A DNA stretch of 6,042 bases, taken from Planctomycetota bacterium. GTDB lineage: Bacteria; Planctomycetota; Phycisphaerae; Sedimentisphaerales; Anaerohalosphaeraceae. Position numbers and translations under genes: made by a program. Each line of letters begins with the position of its first letter. Position 1 is the first letter of the stretch. Positions 1-5,354 of this stretch are shown here, one piece after another. Location of the stretch: NCBI GenBank assembly GCA_012519365.1, contig JAAYQH010000121.1, forward strand, positions 1-6,042, read 5' to 3'. The notes under the pieces were generated by a model. It saw nothing but the letters and a program-made list of their open reading frames with translations. It was not told the origin of the DNA and searched no databases.

Positions 1-35
1 AATTCCGCCGAAAACTGTCGTCTTTTTGAGGTCAT
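1..35 (-). CDS. IS3-family transposase OrfA, N-terminal fragment
   Basis: Only 11 complete codons lie in the window: MTSKRRQFSAE, with the next codon starting TT. The pattern of a basic start followed by R-x-F-S-A-E-F is the usual opening of IS3-family OrfA proteins, whose N-terminal helix-turn-helix binds the terminal repeats. An AAGGAA site lies 9 nt before the ATG. In the family, OrfA is normally followed by OrfB, the DDE catalytic part, made by a -1 frameshift; neither can be seen here. The fragment is very short, so the identification depends on the accompanying terminal repeat. Whether the gene is intact cannot be told from this window. Confidence 0.6.
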   Translation of the reverse strand, partial: MTSKRRQFSAE

Positions 36-119
36 TGTTTCGAGTTCCTTTCTGGGCTTTTCGCTCCAGTATACCCGAAAACAACTCCACCTTAAACCCC
101 TGTCCAGTTTTTGGGGACA
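1..119 (-). mobile_element. IS3-family insertion sequence, one end only
   Basis: This is the 5' end of an insertion sequence running off the left edge. Read on the minus strand, it starts at about 119 with TGTCCCCAAAAACTGGACA, which begins with TG and has the CCCCAAAAA...GGACA layout of many IS3-family terminal repeats. A noncoding leader follows, with a TATACT -10-like element at 68-73. An AAGGAA ribosome site then precedes a transposase-like start at 35. The exact outer boundary is uncertain by a few bases, because the partner repeat and the target duplication lie outside the window. The element sits about 50 bp beyond the stop of the response regulator and is in the same orientation. The family call rests on the terminal repeat plus the first 11 residues of the ORF. 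Confidence 0.65.
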
Positions 120-128
120 CGCTTAAAA

Positions 129-156
129 CTTATAATGCGTTTAGATAATTATTCAA
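129..156 (-). promoter_or_regulatory. possible promoter reading into the insertion sequence
   Basis: On the minus strand, TTGAAT (151-156) and TATAAG (129-134) are 16 bp apart in A/T-rich DNA just outside the insertion-sequence end. Transcription would enter the transposase gene. The -10 matches consensus at five of six bases and the -35 at four. A/T-rich DNA gives such matches by chance, so this is weak. Confidence 0.2.
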
Positions 157-169
157 TAGTCAATAAAGT

Positions 170-565
170 TCAATGTTGCAGAAATGGTGTATCAACATAC
201 TTCAGGGCTTCACGAATCGCAGGCTTAAAATCATCTTCAAGAGCCCATGGTTTTACGATAAATTTGTAAATATGCCCGTTATTAATAGCATGCAACAGTG
301 TGGATACCTGCGTTTGTCCTGACAAAACGATGCGGAATACTGATGGCCACTTTTGTCTAATGATTTGCAGCAATTCCAGACCATTCATTTCCGGCATTCT
401 GAGATCCGACACAACGATATGTACTCTCTCGGTTTCCAAAAGTTGCAATGCTTCGTGAGCACTATTGGCAAAAAGCCGCTCATAGGGTTCACCAATCAAC
501 CCGACTTTCAGCGTCTCCAAAACGAATGGGTCATCATCTACAAATAATACAGTTTTTTTGTCCAT
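170..565 (-). CDS. stand-alone response regulator receiver protein
   Basis: This 131-residue protein is a single CheY-like receiver with no output domain. All active-site residues are present: the acidic pocket at D10-D12 (VLFVDDDPF), the phosphate-accepting D54 in VVSDLRMPEMNG, S82 in the switch position (IVLSGQ) and K105 in FIVKPW. The KPW ending resembles receivers fused to HD-GYP or histidine-kinase output domains, but here the protein stops soon after helix 5. The ATG is supported by AAGGGA 8 nt upstream. It would take phosphate from a histidine kinase that is not in the window and act by protein contact in the cytoplasm. The gene lies 174 bp after a PP2C phosphatase gene on the same strand, so the phosphatase or its partners are a reasonable but unproven target. 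Function as a receiver is certain; pathway is inference. Confidence 0.95.
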   Translation of the reverse strand: MDKKTVLFVDDDPFVLETLKVGLIGEPYERLFANSAHEALQLLETERVHIVVSDLRMPEMNGLELLQIIRQKWPSVFRIVLSGQTQVSTLLHAINNGHIYKFIVKPWALEDDFKPAIREALKYVDTPFLQH

Positions 566-595
566 TTTTTTGATCCCTTCAAGGCACTATGTATC

Positions 596-626
596 ATTAT
601 GTATTCGTCCATCAACATCAGTGCAA
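596..626 (-). promoter_or_regulatory. weak candidate promoter for the response regulator
   Basis: On the minus strand, TTGCAC (621-626) and CATAAT (596-601) are 19 bp apart, ending about 30 bp before the receiver start codon. The -10 matches at five of six bases, but the spacing is long. The whole 566-739 gap is A/T-rich and holds no clear terminator for the phosphatase gene, so read-through from upstream is equally possible. Confidence 0.25.
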
Positions 627-739
627 GTGGGCTCTTAAGAACTGTAAATTTGCTTTTTGAAATCGGATAATCACTTTCACCATCATTAAGACAAGATTTT
701 GGCGTAATGGTTTTACTGTTTTATATTTAAATGGCTGAT

Positions 740-1933
740 TTACGGCAGGATTTCCAGGCCGAGGGCGGTCACATCATCCAGTTCCCCCGCACCGAAAGAA
801 TGATGCTGAGCCATCTGATCGTAGGTTTGCAACATTTGATCAATGGGCAACGCTGAAATCGACTGAAAGGATTTTCCGAAAGCCAGCGACCCGTCGTCTT
901 TGGGGGTACCGACCAGCGGCTCGCCGCCGTCGGAATAGAGAAACAGTTTGTCGCCGGGTTCAAGGGTCAAAGAAAGTTGTTCGAATTTTGCCTCACCAAA
1001 GACCCCCAGCAGACCGCCACGACTTTGCAGACAGGACAAACGCCCGTTGTGAACCAGCACAGGATAAGGATGTCCTGCCCGTGCCAGTTTCAGGTCCAGC
1101 GTCTCGGTATTAAGCAGGCCGTAACAGCAGGTCGCAAACAAACACCCGGAAAATTCCTGTTGAGCCATTCGGCGATTCAACCCGGCGACCACCTCGGCCG
1201 GTTCAAAAATACGATACTCATGTCCAAAGGTCTGCCGCATCACCGTCGCCTGCTTGAGAAAAATCGTCAGCAGTGCCGCCGGCATGGAATGCCCCACCGC
1301 ATCGGCCAGGTAAAAACCAATATACCTTTCGTCCAGCCGAACAATATCATAAATATCGCCCGAAACCCATTGAGCCGGACGGAACACGGCGGCCCAATGC
1401 ACCCGATCGGTTTGCGGCAAACGCGACGGCAGAAAATTTCGCTGAACCTGACCGGCCATCTCAAGTTGATCGGCCAGATCATGATCCAGCGTCAGCCCCC
1501 GCTGCTCAATCACGTATTGCCGGGCATATTGAGCCGCGGTTTCCAGCCGAGCGGGCAATTCATCCTCCGTCTCCGGCGTAAGGACGGTCATCAGAGGATG
1601 TTGAGAAATATCGCAGGCATTCGGGTCCCTGAAAAAAACCGCAACGTGGCGGCCCTGAAGAACTTTCAGGGAAGATAAAAACTCGGCCGAGTAAATCTGC
1701 TGCCCCATCGACGCACCGAAAACAACCGATCCGATAATCGTCCAACTGTCAATATCCTGCTGAAACTCGGCCAAAGCGGTACACTCCCAACGCAGGGAGT
1801 TGGCCTGCAAACGGGGCGCTATCTTTTCGACAAACGCCGCATCGCAGTCCACAAAAAGGACATTTACCGGCAAGGCTGCTGTATGACCGACATTTCGAAT
1901 TTCCGTTTGTATCATAGCAGATATGTCGGCCAT
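740..1933 (-). CDS. PP2C/SpoIIE-type protein serine phosphatase with degenerate N-terminal receiver domain (RsbU-like)
   Basis: This 397-residue protein has two parts joined by a helical linker. Residues about 22-125 look like a receiver (LPVNVLFVDCDAAF), but the phospho-acceptor position reads VVFGASMG, with glycine near residue 73 in place of Asp. The switch Ser/Thr and the KP lysine are also gone (VLTP at 117-120). The linker at about 148-172 (LEMAGQVQRNFLP) matches the helix that precedes RsbU-type phosphatase domains. The phosphatase domain shows the metal-binding acids in order: D193 in VSGDIYD, D211 in LADAVGHS, then AGHP at 286-289, D335 in YSDGG and D386/D387 in ELDDVT. It should be a Mn/Mg-dependent phosphatase acting on anti-sigma-antagonist-like (STAS) proteins, but no such partner is in the window. 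No Shine-Dalgarno precedes the ATG; M7 is an alternative start. Confidence 0.93.
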   Translation of the reverse strand: MADISAMIQTEIRNVGHTAALPVNVLFVDCDAAFVEKIAPRLQANSLRWECTALAEFQQDIDSWTIIGSVVFGASMGQQIYSAEFLSSLKVLQGRHVAVFFRDPNACDISQHPLMTVLTPETEDELPARLETAAQYARQYVIEQRGLTLDHDLADQLEMAGQVQRNFLPSRLPQTDRVHWAAVFRPAQWVSGDIYDIVRLDERYIGFYLADAVGHSMPAALLTIFLKQATVMRQTFGHEYRIFEPAEVVAGLNRRMAQQEFSGCLFATCCYGLLNTETLDLKLARAGHPYPVLVHNGRLSCLQSRGGLLGVFGEAKFEQLSLTLEPGDKLFLYSDGGEPLVGTPKDDGSLAFGKSFQSISALPIDQMLQTYDQMAQHHSFGAGELDDVTALGLEILP

Positions 1934-2030
1934 TTAACGCGGCAGATTCACTGGATTAGCCGCAAAAATTTACATTTTGCAGCCTATCACCCTTTTCCGT
2001 ATCAAAAGCAGCTTCCCGACAAAGCCTATG

Positions 2031-2053
2031 GTCCCATAACACAGCAATGGGAC
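2031..2053 (-). repeat. perfect 7-bp inverted repeat just after the yggS stop
   Basis: GTCCCAT (2031-2037) and ATGGGAC (2047-2053) pair perfectly around a 9-nt loop, beginning one base beyond the yggS stop codon. No T-run follows in either direction, so it is not a standard intrinsic terminator. It could stabilise or help process the transcript 3' end. The rest of the 1934-2054 gap shows no convincing promoter. Confidence 0.45.
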
Positions 2054-2054
2054 A

Positions 2055-2777
2055 TCACGCAAACAACGCCGATCCGATTCGCAGCATCGTGGCCCCCTCT
2101 TCGATGGCAATCGGGTAATCCTGACTCATCCCCATGCTCAGATGCTTAAATTTAGAGCCGACAACTTTTTCGGCACGAATCTCCTCAAAAATCTCGCGGG
2201 CACGAGCAAAACAGGCCCGCACCCGATCTTTATCCATTGTCAGCGGGGCCATCGTCATCAGCCCAATCAGCCGCAGGTTGGGCATGGTCGCGATTTGTTC
2301 GGCCATATACATCGCCGCTCCGACGGGAACACCGTATTTTTGCGGTTCGCCGGAGCAGTTGACCTGCAAAAGCACATCCACGTGCTGACCGAGATGATAC
2401 GCGCAGCTATTGATTTCCTCGGCCAGTCTTAGGGTATCGACCGAATGAATAAGCCGGCTGTATTTCAGCGCCGCCTTGACCTTGTTGCGCTGAAGATGAC
2501 CGATCATATGCCAATGAACCTCTTTGGGAATATCAGGATTTTCGGCATTCTCGGCAAGAAAAGCGTTGATGTCCTCGGCGACTTGCCGCAGCCGCTGGAC
2601 ACGATTTTCGCCCAGTTCCGTGCAGCCCAGACGAATCACCTCTTTGATGTCCTCGGGCGGAGCGGTTTTGGTGACCACAATCAGCTGCACGGACTTTTCG
2701 GGCCGTCCCACCCGTGCGCAGGCGGCGGCAATCGAGTCCTGAAGTTGTTTCAATCTGTCCGCAAGAACCCGGCTCAT
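2055..2777 (-). CDS. yggS: YggS/PLPBP-family pyridoxal phosphate homeostasis protein
   Basis: This 240-residue protein has the single alanine-racemase-like TIM barrel of the family and the expected full length. It shows the PLP-binding lysine K37 in VVTKTAPPEDI, then GENRVQ (56-61), HWHMIGHLQRNK (88-99), LLQVNCSGEPQKYG (136-149), LSMGMSQDY (213-221) and RIGSALF (233-239), which forms the phosphate-binding end. Family members bind PLP without known catalytic activity and keep vitamin B6 and amino-acid pools in balance in the cytoplasm. The start lies only 10 bp after the stop of the topoisomerase VI A gene, with no clear Shine-Dalgarno, which suggests translational coupling. In many bacteria yggS sits near cell-division or proC genes; that context is absent here. 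Identification is secure. Confidence 0.96.
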   Translation of the reverse strand: MSRVLADRLKQLQDSIAAACARVGRPEKSVQLIVVTKTAPPEDIKEVIRLGCTELGENRVQRLRQVAEDINAFLAENAENPDIPKEVHWHMIGHLQRNKVKAALKYSRLIHSVDTLRLAEEINSCAYHLGQHVDVLLQVNCSGEPQKYGVPVGAAMYMAEQIATMPNLRLIGLMTMAPLTMDKDRVRACFARAREIFEEIRAEKVVGSKFKHLSMGMSQDYPIAIEEGATMLRIGSALFA

Positions 2778-2787
2778 GGCATCAACA

Positions 2788-3890
2788 CTAAGGCAAAAAT
2801 TTGGAACTATGTTTTAGTTTGTACGGCAGGTATTCATTAACGACAAAATCAAGGCCGTGTTTCGCGAAGGCCTGCTGTTCGACACGCTGGCCCAGATTAA
2901 GCATTTGATTAATCGCAATCTGCCATTCCTGATGATGTTTGACAAACGGATCATTTTTCAGGGCGTCTTTGGCACGCTTAATATCCACCTCTTTGAGCGG
3001 ATGGGTCGGCAGGTCATAATCCTTGATGTCCTGCGGCGTAACACCCAAAAAAGACGCCTGAGGCACGCAGAAAAACGCGTTCAGATGTGCCGCATTTCCG
3101 GAGCCAACCTTTAGCGTCCGGTAAATGTTAAAGTACCCGTACGGATCACCGTCCACAAAGGCATAGACCGGAATCTTGAGGCTGTCGCTCAGCCGGCGGA
3201 TAAAACGCCGACACGCCCGTGTCGGCACACCGCCCATACTGATCAGAATACAATCAGCCCTCTTCCAGTAATCGTACTTGACCAAACGCTGAAACATACC
3301 GGCTGTTTCAATCGCGAGGATGAATTTGGCCTTGCTTTCAAATTCGAGGTCCTCCACTTCGACGGGAATGGAATAGGCCCCGGAGCCGAACTTGGTACAG
3401 TCGATCCGCAGTTTTTTGCCGGCAGCGTCCTTGTCCACCACAATCAACTGCCCGGCCACATCGCCGCCTTTTTCCTCCGGAACAAACTTCAATTGCTCCC
3501 GGTTGACACCAAACATCGCTTCGATATCATCCATAATGGTATCAGACTCCGGCTGCTCATCAAAGCCCGCCTTGCCCCAGTTCTTTGAGATATAGTAGGC
3601 TTCTCGCTTGGTGGCCATGTCGTCGGTTTCGATCAATTCTTTGGACAGGGCCATCATTTTGAGCGTCTGGGCAAAAGTCTTGAAGGTTTTGACGGTCAGC
3701 GTTCGCTTTTGGCACGGTTTTGGATTTCAAAGTGCCCTTTTCGCGGGCTGTATTTGACGTTCGACAGCGTGCGAATGGGCGTCGTCATCGTCGGCTTCTG
3801 ATCGGCCAGAATCTTTTTATAGACATCAGCGGCGTTGTCTTTTATTCGTTCGACAACGGGAACTTTCAAACTTTGGGTACGTCGAGCCAT
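2788..3890 (-). CDS. top6A: DNA topoisomerase VI subunit A (Spo11/Top6A family), apparent one-base frameshift near the N-terminus
   Basis: Top6A is the DNA-cleaving subunit of the A2B2 type IIB topoisomerase. The reading frame is split. Codons from the ATG at 3890 run to a stop at 3696-3698, and the rest continues in the -1 frame, open from 3726 down to 2788. Adding one A to the run at 3707-3710 joins them as NRAKKRTLTVKTF and gives about 367 residues, the normal family length. In joined numbering, the winged-helix domain holds KREAYY with the catalytic tyrosine at about Y100. The Toprim domain holds E195 (LAIETAG) and the DxD pair D247/D249 (FVDGDPYG). The start at 3890 (MARRTQ) is chosen for AGGAG 11 nt upstream; an ATG at 3914 has none. 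Without the missing base, the only in-frame start is 3657, which would lose the N-terminal 78 residues but keep the catalytic ones. No B subunit is in the window. Confidence 0.88.
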
Positions 3891-3901
3891 ATGTTGAGTT
3901 A

Positions 3902-3906
3902 CTCCT
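3902..3906 (-). promoter_or_regulatory. ribosome binding site of top6A
   Basis: AGGAG on the minus strand ends 11 nt before the ATG at 3890. It lies inside the longer reading that would start at 3914, and so favours the shorter start. The same GCAGGAGT octamer precedes the membrane-protein gene. Confidence 0.6.
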
Positions 3907-3933
3907 GCAATCATTCATACATTAAATGGTCTT

Positions 3934-3962
3934 ACTGTAATGCAAAAGAACGACCAATGCAA
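3934..3962 (-). promoter_or_regulatory. candidate promoter for top6A-yggS
   Basis: On the minus strand, TTGCAT (3957-3962) and TACAGT (3934-3939) have the ideal 17-bp spacing. Matches are only three of six and four of six, but the position fits: it predicts a start near 3927 and a leader of about 35 nt holding the AGGAG site. The 417-bp gap separating top6A from the membrane gene also makes a local promoter likely. Confidence 0.35.
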
Positions 3963-4053
3963 GCGGTTTTGGAAATGCGCCCCATCTGACCCAACGCCAC
4001 CGCCTGCAATCGACCGGAAGATCCGCTCCAAAATCACGACGGCAAGCCGTAAA

Positions 4054-4083
4054 CCTCTTTTTAGAGGCGTTTTTAGGCGTTTT
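4054..4083 (+). repeat. small hairpin followed by tandem AGGCGTTTT repeat; possible weak terminator
   Basis: CCTCT (4054-4058) and AGAGG (4063-4067) form a 5-bp hairpin with a TTTT loop. It overlaps two direct copies of AGGCGTTTT (4065-4073 and 4075-4083) with a 10-bp period. On the plus strand CGTTTTT follows the stem, as in a weak terminator, but no plus-strand gene ends here. On the minus strand only TTTACGG follows, so it would stop transcription from the membrane gene poorly. Confidence 0.3.
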
Positions 4084-4146
4084 AATAAAATGTTTTCATT
4101 TTTTTTCAAAAAGGGTATTGACATTCAGCCCCCAGACCGATATAGT
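4081..4146 (+). promoter_or_regulatory. strong sigma70-type promoter with A/T-rich upstream element, plus strand
   Basis: TTGACA (4118-4123) is a perfect -35. Exactly 17 bp later comes TATAGT (4141-4146), five of six to the -10 consensus. The preceding 30-odd bases (4081-4112) are almost all A and T, as in an UP element. The predicted start is about 4151-4154. It faces the opposite way to every protein gene in the window and drives no believable ORF, so it is best explained as the promoter of a small RNA. Confidence 0.65.
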
Positions 4147-4151
4147 GAAAG

Positions 4152-4251
4152 TTGTCAATTGGGCCTTCGGGCCAGTCGATAATCCTCGGCGAGGCGAAGT
4201 GGTTATCCGTTTTCCCCCCCAGACGGAGCCGCGATCCTCGCCACTTTTTTT
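4152..4251 (+). ncRNA. candidate free-standing small RNA of about 100 nt, not recognised
   Basis: The RNA is bounded by a strong promoter (-10 at 4141-4146) and a terminator-like T-run (4245-4251). The first domain can fold as TTGTC (4152-4156) with GATAA (4178-4182), enclosing GGCC-TTCG-GGCC (4162-4173), a UUCG tetraloop hairpin. The second domain is closed by GGCGAGG (4188-4194) with CCTCGCC (4236-4242). Inside it, TCCGTTT (4206-4212) pairs with AGACGGA (4221-4227), one pair being G-T, and presents an 8-nt loop of one T and seven C. C-rich loops in known small RNAs often pair with G-rich ribosome sites; that role is only inferred here. I see no SRP RNA, 6S, tmRNA, RNase P or tRNA signature. 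The plus-strand reading frame through it (4152-4418) shows no family features. It lies opposite the 3' flank of the membrane-protein gene. Confidence 0.5.
4188..4251 (+). terminator. intrinsic terminator of the candidate small RNA
   Basis: A perfect 7-bp stem (4188-4194 with 4236-4242) is followed by AC and then seven T (4245-4251). An alternative, AAGTGG (4197-4202) with CCACTT (4241-4246), abuts the T-run directly. The two stems share bases 4241-4242 and exclude each other. The loop is long and itself contains a 7-bp hairpin. On the minus strand no T-run follows, so it should work in one direction only. Confidence 0.5.
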
Positions 4252-4307
4252 GCGCCGCGTCTTCAAGACAGGAAATAAAGAAATTCGATAGACCCTCTCC
4301 AACACGC

Positions 4308-5330
4308 TTAGAGCAACTTCTCAATAAACCATCGGCCCGACACATAGCAATCCGCCAGGGCCACAGCAATCAACAAGAACCAACGCACCGCCAGCCATCG
4401 CATCGAGATACGGCTTAGGCCCCAAACCACAGTCAGCACAATTGCCGATATAAGATAAAAAAAGGCGGGATAAAAATAGACCACGGACCTGTTTGTCACA
4501 TACACGCAAAATGACAGTCCGCCCATAGTCGCGGCAAGCAGGGTGCAGCAAAAAACCCATTTTGAGTCATTTTTGCCCGCCCAGATCAGACTTTGAAGCC
4601 CCACCGCCGTCAGCCCGGCCAGAAACACCATCGGCAAAGCCGTCCAAATGACCGGACTGACACCGAAAACAGGATTTAGAAACGCCAAAACAAGCCCCAC
4701 CGCCGGCGGAATCAGCACTGCCACCCGTTGGGCGGAAAGAAACACAAACACCCCCATCATCAACACCGGCAAACCAAAATGTGACACACTCAGCACAACT
4801 GTGCGTTCTGTCATTGACAACGGCAGAAATAATCCCAACAAATCATACCCCGAAAGCATTGTTTGCTGCGGCAGCAGGAACAATCGCACCGCCCAATGTT
4901 GAGAAAATGTCCAAAAAAACACAACAATAAAGGCAAACGGCAGTAAACAAAACGCCGCACGTATCAAAAAACGCATGAGATCTGGTCGAAAATGCCGACC
5001 CCAGTAGACCGCAGGACACAGCAGCCACGGCACAGCGGCAAAGGTCAAACCGGTCAGGGGATGAAAGTCGATAAAACTGAGTCCAAACGGCCCGAATCCA
5101 TACACCAGCCCCCCTATCAGCGACGGCATCCAGCCGGCCACCCACCGTCGGCTCAAAAGAAAAATGCCCATGGCGCCAAGAGCGGGATTGATCGCGTAAA
5201 ACAGCCGAAAAGACGTCCTCAGACTGTCGGAAAAAGGAAAAAACAGCAACACCGCCCACAGGCCATAAAACGTTGCCGCCATCACCGCACTAAACATCGG
5301 ATTGACCGTCCACCCCTGACGCGAACCCAT
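4308..5330 (-). CDS. polytopic inner-membrane protein of unknown function
   Basis: I do not recognise this 340-residue protein. It is strongly hydrophobic, with roughly ten to eleven membrane segments, for example about 12-32, 42-60, 68-86, 93-110, 121-141, 185-222 (two), 226-250, 257-276, 284-306 and 311-330. The stretch GGLVYGFGPFGLSF...HPLTG (73-94), followed by a Pro-rich membrane helix, faintly resembles YfhO-like or other GT-C membrane proteins. However, it is short for that fold and lacks an obvious first-loop acidic catalytic motif, so I give no function. The ATG at 5330 has AGGAG 8 nt upstream; a TTG at 5351 would add seven residues but has no such support. It starts 24 bp after the purM stop, so the two are probably co-transcribed. 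The gene is real on codon pattern, length and ribosome site. Confidence 0.82.
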   Translation of the reverse strand: MGSRQGWTVNPMFSAVMAATFYGLWAVLLFFPFSDSLRTSFRLFYAINPALGAMGIFLLSRRWVAGWMPSLIGGLVYGFGPFGLSFIDFHPLTGLTFAAVPWLLCPAVYWGRHFRPDLMRFLIRAAFCLLPFAFIVVFFWTFSQHWAVRLFLLPQQTMLSGYDLLGLFLPLSMTERTVVLSVSHFGLPVLMMGVFVFLSAQRVAVLIPPAVGLVLAFLNPVFGVSPVIWTALPMVFLAGLTAVGLQSLIWAGKNDSKWVFCCTLLAATMGGLSFCVYVTNRSVVYFYPAFFYLISAIVLTVVWGLSRISMRWLAVRWFLLIAVALADCYVSGRWFIEKLL

Positions 5331-5338
5331 ACGAAACA

Positions 5339-5343
5339 CTCCT
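5339..5343 (-). promoter_or_regulatory. ribosome binding site of the membrane-protein gene
   Basis: AGGAG on the minus strand, 8 nt before the ATG at 5330, sits in the gap after the purM stop. It decides against the TTG at 5351, which would place this site inside the coding region. Confidence 0.7.
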
Positions 5344-5354
5344 GCGGGCAATGC

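Noticed and set aside
131..136. TATAAT on the plus strand near the insertion-sequence end
   Set aside because: No -35-like hexamer at 16-18 bp upstream; it would only give transcription antisense to the response regulator.
977..1678. 233-codon open frame on the plus strand inside the phosphatase gene
   Set aside because: It lies wholly antisense to a well-supported phosphatase gene, its protein is rich in Arg, Gln and Pro with no recognisable motif, and it shows no ribosome site or promoter.
1939..1963. GCGGC/GCCGC hairpin just before the phosphatase start as a translation switch
   Set aside because: Only 5 bp with a 15-nt loop; too weak to support more than chance without conservation data.
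3700..3715. Programmed -1 frameshift site in top6A
   Set aside because: The zero-frame codons GCC AAA AGC do not form an X XXY YYZ heptamer, and slipping back would re-pair the Lys tRNA on CAA with a first-position mismatch.
3915..4124. 69-codon minus-strand open frame just before top6A
   Set aside because: It runs through the hairpin/repeat cluster and the candidate top6A promoter, resembles nothing I know and has no Shine-Dalgarno.
4152..4251. SRP RNA, 6S RNA, tRNA or a known riboswitch
   Set aside because: The GGAAGCAGC-type SRP apical motif, the 6S open-complex-like bulge and length, a tRNA T-loop (GTTCRA) and common riboswitch cores are all absent, and no plus-strand gene follows that a riboswitch could control.
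4106..4369. Two overlapping minus-strand open frames (4096-4305 and 4106-4369)
   Set aside because: Neither has a ribosome site or a recognisable motif. One overlaps the 3' end of the membrane gene, and both lie antisense to the structured RNA candidate.
4152..4418. 88-codon plus-strand open frame over the small-RNA region
   Set aside because: It crosses the terminator and overlaps the end of the membrane-protein gene. Its start lies almost at the predicted transcript start with no ribosome site, and its composition is arbitrary.
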